Translations under genes and position numbers: made by a program
From: Bacillota bacterium
GTDB taxonomy: Bacteria; Bacillota; Sulfobacillia; JAJZIM01; JAJZBP01
Direction of reading: 5' to 3'
Assembly (NCBI GenBank): GCA_021798855.1
Contig: JAJZBP010000004.1
Coordinates: forward strand, 1 to 24,081
Length of the DNA: 24,081 bases
Notes under the pieces: model-generated
Database searches by the model: none
Told to the model about the DNA's origin: nothing
Seen by the model: only the letters and a program-made list of their open reading frames with translations
In this document: piece after piece, positions 21,503 through 24,081 of the stretch
How positions within the stretch are numbered: position 1 is the first letter of the stretch
How the letters are laid out: each line of letters opens with the position of its first letter

Positions 21503-22584
21503 GCGGTCCGCAAACCCAAACCAAGGGCCAAGAGCCATTCGGGGCCGATGAGGGCGTCCGCCTGCCCGGAAAAAACCGGGGAAACGGTGAAGCCGGGGTC
21601 CAGGCGGTAGTCCAGGGTACCCTGCAATTCCTCCGCCAGGCGGGAGGCCAGACCGGGCAGGTTCGCGCCGCCTCCCGCCAGGTGGAGGACGCCCAGGGTG
21701 CGCCCGCGCTGGCCGGCCAAGTAAAAATTGATGGTCTCCTCGCATTCGGCGCCGAGACCCTCCACCAGGGTGGCCAAAAGCCTGGTGACGGCGACGCCTC
21801 CCTGCAGCAGGCGGTCGTCGGCGGCGGTCTCGTCCAGGGAGAAGGTCTCCATCATGATCCGGCGGATCTGGTTGCCGGCGAAGGAAAGGTTGCGGTGCAG
21901 GAGGGGAAGTTCGTCATCGTAAAGGACGAGGCGGCTGCCTCTTTCGCCCAGATCCAGCAGTCCCCAGAGGCCGGCGGTGGGCAGACCGAGGTGGGCCAAA
22001 CCGCGTTGGAACGCGAAGGGGTCGGCGTCCAGGGCCAGGAGGCGCGTTCCCGCGGCTCGGCAAAGGTCGGCCAGGGCCAGGGCCGCCGCCTTGGGGGCCA
22101 CGGCCACCAAAAGGGGGGTGGTCGGGCTTTGCCCGCCGGGAGGCGCGGGGAGGGGGAGATGGTCCCAGACGGCGTCGGTGGCGGCCAGGGGGAAGTGCTG
22201 CGCCAGTTGAAAGCGCAGGGCCGCCCGGAGGTCCCGGCCGCCGACCCGGCCCGGCACATCCAACCTGGCCAGGGAAAGCCGTTCGCCGCCCAAAGAGGCA
22301 ACGGCCCGCCGGGCCGGTGGTTTCTCCTCCTGCAGGAGCCGGCGCAGGGCGTCGGACTGAACGGAAGTATTGGGCGGGGGGGCGGGAAGCCAGCGCCGGT
22401 GCAACTCGCCGGTTTCGCTTAGCCAAAGGAGCCGCCAGCGGAAAGCTCCCAGATCCAAGCCGACGATGGGATGCTTTGACCGGAAGGGGTTTGCCGGCAG
22501 GTGAAGGGGGAGTTTCAGGGCTGGGACTATATACTTGGCCTCCTTTCGATGGGCTGAACGTGGAGCGAGGTTCCGGCATTCCAT
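21499..22584 (-). CDS. pilM: Type IV pilus assembly protein PilM (start uncertain)
   Basis: PilM is an actin-like cytoplasmic ATP-binding protein that docks on the PilN tail. The conserved fold is shown by IVGLDLGAFRWRLLWLSETG near the start, a central LLDLGERGSRLVLYDD phosphate-2-like segment, and the C-terminal LHLAGGGANLPGLASRL. The start is unclear. ATG 22584 lies inside a B repeat and has no ribosome binding site. A perfect GAAAGGAGG (22539-22547) stands eight bases before ATA 22530, which would give 343 residues beginning just before the conserved core. Either a rare AUA start is used or the repeat supplied a new start. It follows the minor pilin by about 70 bp and couples to pilN by ATGA. 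Confidence 0.85.
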   Translation of the reverse strand: MECRNLAPRSAHRKEAKYIVPALKLPLHLPANPFRSKHPIVGLDLGAFRWRLLWLSETGELHRRWLPAPPPNTSVQSDALRRLLQEEKPPARRAVASLGGERLSLARLDVPGRVGGRDLRAALRFQLAQHFPLAATDAVWDHLPLPAPPGGQSPTTPLLVAVAPKAAALALADLCRAAGTRLLALDADPFAFQRGLAHLGLPTAGLWGLLDLGERGSRLVLYDDELPLLHRNLSFAGNQIRRIMMETFSLDETAADDRLLQGGVAVTRLLATLVEGLGAECEETINFYLAGQRGRTLGVLHLAGGGANLPGLASRLAEELQGTLDYRLDPGFTVSPVFSGQADALIGPEWLLALGLGLRTA

Positions 22585-22656
22585 TTGCTTGCTCGAAGAA
22601 GCCGCCTCCGCCTCACTCTCCACCGACCGCGTTGGGTCCGGCGCGGTCGTGCTATT
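22559..22656 (-). repeat. Diverged B element between minor pilin and pilM (98 bp)
   Basis: This copy keeps the B plan with many substitutions. Its first hairpin is CGACCGCG with CGCGGTCG around a 10-nt loop, and the long stem has GTGGAG..TGAGG with CCTCGCTCCAC, an A-T to G-C exchange on both sides relative to other copies. Its opening TAG also serves as the stop codon of the upstream minor pilin. It reads with pilus transcription. Confidence 0.75.
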
Positions 22657-23083
22657 TTTCAGTCCAGGAGGTTACCTCCGGTGGGTAGGTACAGGATCCG
22701 ATGCTGCAACTGAACACGACCGAAGCGGTGATCTGCCGTCGGGCGGCGCCGTAAACGCCGGTGGAGTTGATGGTCCACGCGGGAAACGCCTCGGTGGCCG
22801 TATAGTTGAAGGAATTGCCCTGGCCGTTGGGCAGCGAACCGTTGCCGCTGAAGCTCGTCTTGGTGCAACCGAATCGTTGCGTCAGGCAGCTTTCGATCTG
22901 AACCTCCGCCGCCACCACGCCGGCTTCGGCCACGGCGCGGGCCTGGAGGGAGGTTCCCTGGCTGGTCACGGTGGAGAGCTTGGCTTTGGTCGTCAGAAAT
23001 AGAGCCAGGGCGATGCCTAAGAGCAGCACGCCGACGGCCAAGACGATCAGGGTGGCCTGGCCGGCCTCGGGATGCCTCAACAT
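22652..23083 (-). CDS. PilX-like minor pilus membrane protein
   Basis: The 143-residue product has a short polar start (MLRHPEAGQ) and one long hydrophobic helix (about 10-30, ATLIVLAVGVLLLGIALALF), then a soluble domain with four Cys. This resembles PilX/PilK-like minor pilins that lack the usual GFTLIE signature; there is no Glu at +5 after a Gly cut. ATG 23083 overlaps the preceding pilin stop in ATGTTGA, so coupling is likely; a TTG at 23131 is a weaker alternative. Its TAG stop is contributed by the B repeat that follows. The specific role is not known. Confidence 0.75.
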   Translation of the reverse strand: MLRHPEAGQATLIVLAVGVLLLGIALALFLTTKAKLSTVTSQGTSLQARAVAEAGVVAAEVQIESCLTQRFGCTKTSFSGNGSLPNGQGNSFNYTATEAFPAWTINSTGVYGAARRQITASVVFSCSIGSCTYPPEVTSWTEK

Positions 23084-23871
23084 GGCGAAGGCGGGTGGGC
23101 GTTGCCGAAGAGCAGGGTGGAAATCAGCCAATTTATCAATCCGCCGCAGCCGTTATTGGGGTTTTCGAATTGGGCCCGGTTGTCGCGCATGAAAGCCTCT
23201 CCTTGGAGGGACACGGGATGGCCGCTCGGGGCATTCATTTGCAGCGTCTCACGGATCAGGCATGGGCCATAGTCGGCGAGGCAATTGTTCACGTCGGTGA
23301 AGGATAAGGAGGCCACCCCCTGGGCCAACACCTGGGAGTAGTGGGGGGAAGGGTAGTGGGGAGGGTTGGCGAGCAGGTCGACCAGCACGGTGACGACCAG
23401 GTTCAGCACAGCGGCGACGAGGCCGGTCTGGGTGGAGGTGACGAAAGAGGTTTCGGTGACCTGGCCGTTGGCGTTGAGCGAGTAGGTCACCAGGCAACTG
23501 TCACCGCTTGAGTTCGACTTGATCGGCTTGCACACCGGGAATGACCAAGGCTCCTCCAGGGTCACCTCGGGGGCGGCGCCGGAGACGGAGTAGCCGCTCA
23601 TGCAGTTATTTTCGACGCAGACCACGCCGCTCGCCTGCCGGACGGCGGCGTTGATCTGGCGCAGGGCGATGGTCCCGGCGACGGCCGCCGAGCCGCCCCG
23701 GGCTTGGGCCTGGCCCTGCCCGGTCATCTGTTGCAACACGGGGACGACGGCCAGCATGAGCAGGGCGAAGACGGCCAAGCCGATCAGCAGTTCCAGGAGG
23801 GTGAAACCGTCTCCCCCTTCCGGGCGCCGCGGGTCCGGGATATGCCTTTTTGCCGGTCGGCCGCCGAGCAT
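23077..23871 (-). CDS. Type IV prepilin-like protein (PilW-like minor pilin)
   Basis: The 264-residue product has a class III signal: about 22 charged residues ending GGDG, then FTLLELLIGLAVFALLMLAV with Glu5, followed by QGQAQARGGSAAVAGTIALR, a pattern seen in PilW-type minor pilins. The large C-terminal domain has six or more Cys and two hydrophobic stretches (VAAVLNLVVTVLVDLLANP and the tail LINWLISTLLFG), which are unusual. ATG 23871 has AGGGTGG nine bases upstream; ATG 23916 is weaker. It is the first pilus gene in the window and a composite A/B repeat lies just upstream, so the operon promoter may be in or beyond that repeat. Confidence 0.85.
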   Translation of the reverse strand: MLGGRPAKRHIPDPRRPEGGDGFTLLELLIGLAVFALLMLAVVPVLQQMTGQGQAQARGGSAAVAGTIALRQINAAVRQASGVVCVENNCMSGYSVSGAAPEVTLEEPWSFPVCKPIKSNSSGDSCLVTYSLNANGQVTETSFVTSTQTGLVAAVLNLVVTVLVDLLANPPHYPSPHYSQVLAQGVASLSFTDVNNCLADYGPCLIRETLQMNAPSGHPVSLQGEAFMRDNRAQFENPNNGCGGLINWLISTLLFGNAHPPSPC

Positions 23872-23920
23872 GTGTTTATTCCACCCTTTGCGTTCTTGAG
23901 GGGCCGGACGCCTCATTGCT

Positions 23921-24081
23921 AAGGAGGGTTTCGCCTCCGTACATGCGCCCGTCGCCGTCGGCGAGGGCAAGGAACAGACCTCCAGCAAACGTGGAGTGAA
24001 GCTCCGGGATTCTATTCGCTTCGCGAAAGATCAAATCGGACCCCTCCGCTTCACTCTCCACCGACCGCATTGCGGTCGTAC
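23921..24081 (-). repeat. Composite A/B repeat, cut by the window end
   Basis: Positions 23921-23989 are the right 69 bp of A. They are joined to a B element (23990-24081, 92 of 96 bp) at exactly the same junction as in the 16289-16534 copy. The hairpin is again CGACCGC-AAT-GCGGTCG. No D insert is present. The remaining 45 bp of A should lie beyond the window. Confidence 0.85.

Overview
The window looks like the chromosome of a GC-rich (roughly 60% by eye), Gram-positive-lineage anaerobe of the Clostridia, such as a Desulfotomaculum/Moorella/Ammonifex-like thermophile or relative. The evidence is gene order. A Maf-RadC-MreBCD-PBP2-MinCDE-RodA block with a DUF4321 protein and an S1-domain protein is typical of that group, as is a separate type IV pilus operon. 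Many genes use GTG or TTG starts behind strong AGGAGG-type ribosome binding sites. No species can be named from the sequence alone.

Layout. (1) 1-650 holds no convincing protein gene. It has a promoter- and terminator-bounded candidate structured RNA (about 118-297), one copy of dispersed repeat A (339-452), a tandem operator-like motif and a good sigma-70-type promoter (582-610). (2) 651-11911, + strand, is a cell-shape and division locus: apbE (flavin transferase), DUF4321, maf, radC, mreB, mreC, mreD, PBP2, minC, minD, minE, rodA and an S1-domain protein. MreB/C/D, PBP2 and RodA form the elongation machine that builds the side wall; MinC/D/E place the division septum. Many of these genes overlap or nearly abut, suggesting coupled translation. 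(3) 11979-13961 is a large SLC13-type permease with two TrkA_C-like domains. (4) 13962-14250 is a deleted IS200/IS605-family element that keeps its two terminal hairpins and the first 52 codons of tnpB. (5) 14330-15044 is a ribbon-helix-helix antitoxin and a MazF-like toxin whose reading frame runs antisense into pilC. (6) 14940-23871, - strand, is a type IV pilus operon read right to left: two pilin-like proteins, PilM, PilN, PilO, a prepilin, PilB, PilT and PilC.

The most unusual content is a nested system of small structured repeats: A (114 bp), B (96 bp), C (41 bp plus an 8-bp flanking duplication) and D (36-bp insert, related to a 71-nt compound hairpin). The copies fit together arithmetically (246 = 114+96+36; 145 = 96+49). 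B interrupts A at one exact site, and an uninterrupted A is also present. Hairpin stems in B and D change sequence between copies while keeping base pairing. B copies occupy the gaps of the pilus operon. A, B and D are all multiples of three and B is open in one frame, which recalls the in-frame palindromic elements known from Rickettsia, although here the copies lie at gene edges rather than clearly inside genes.
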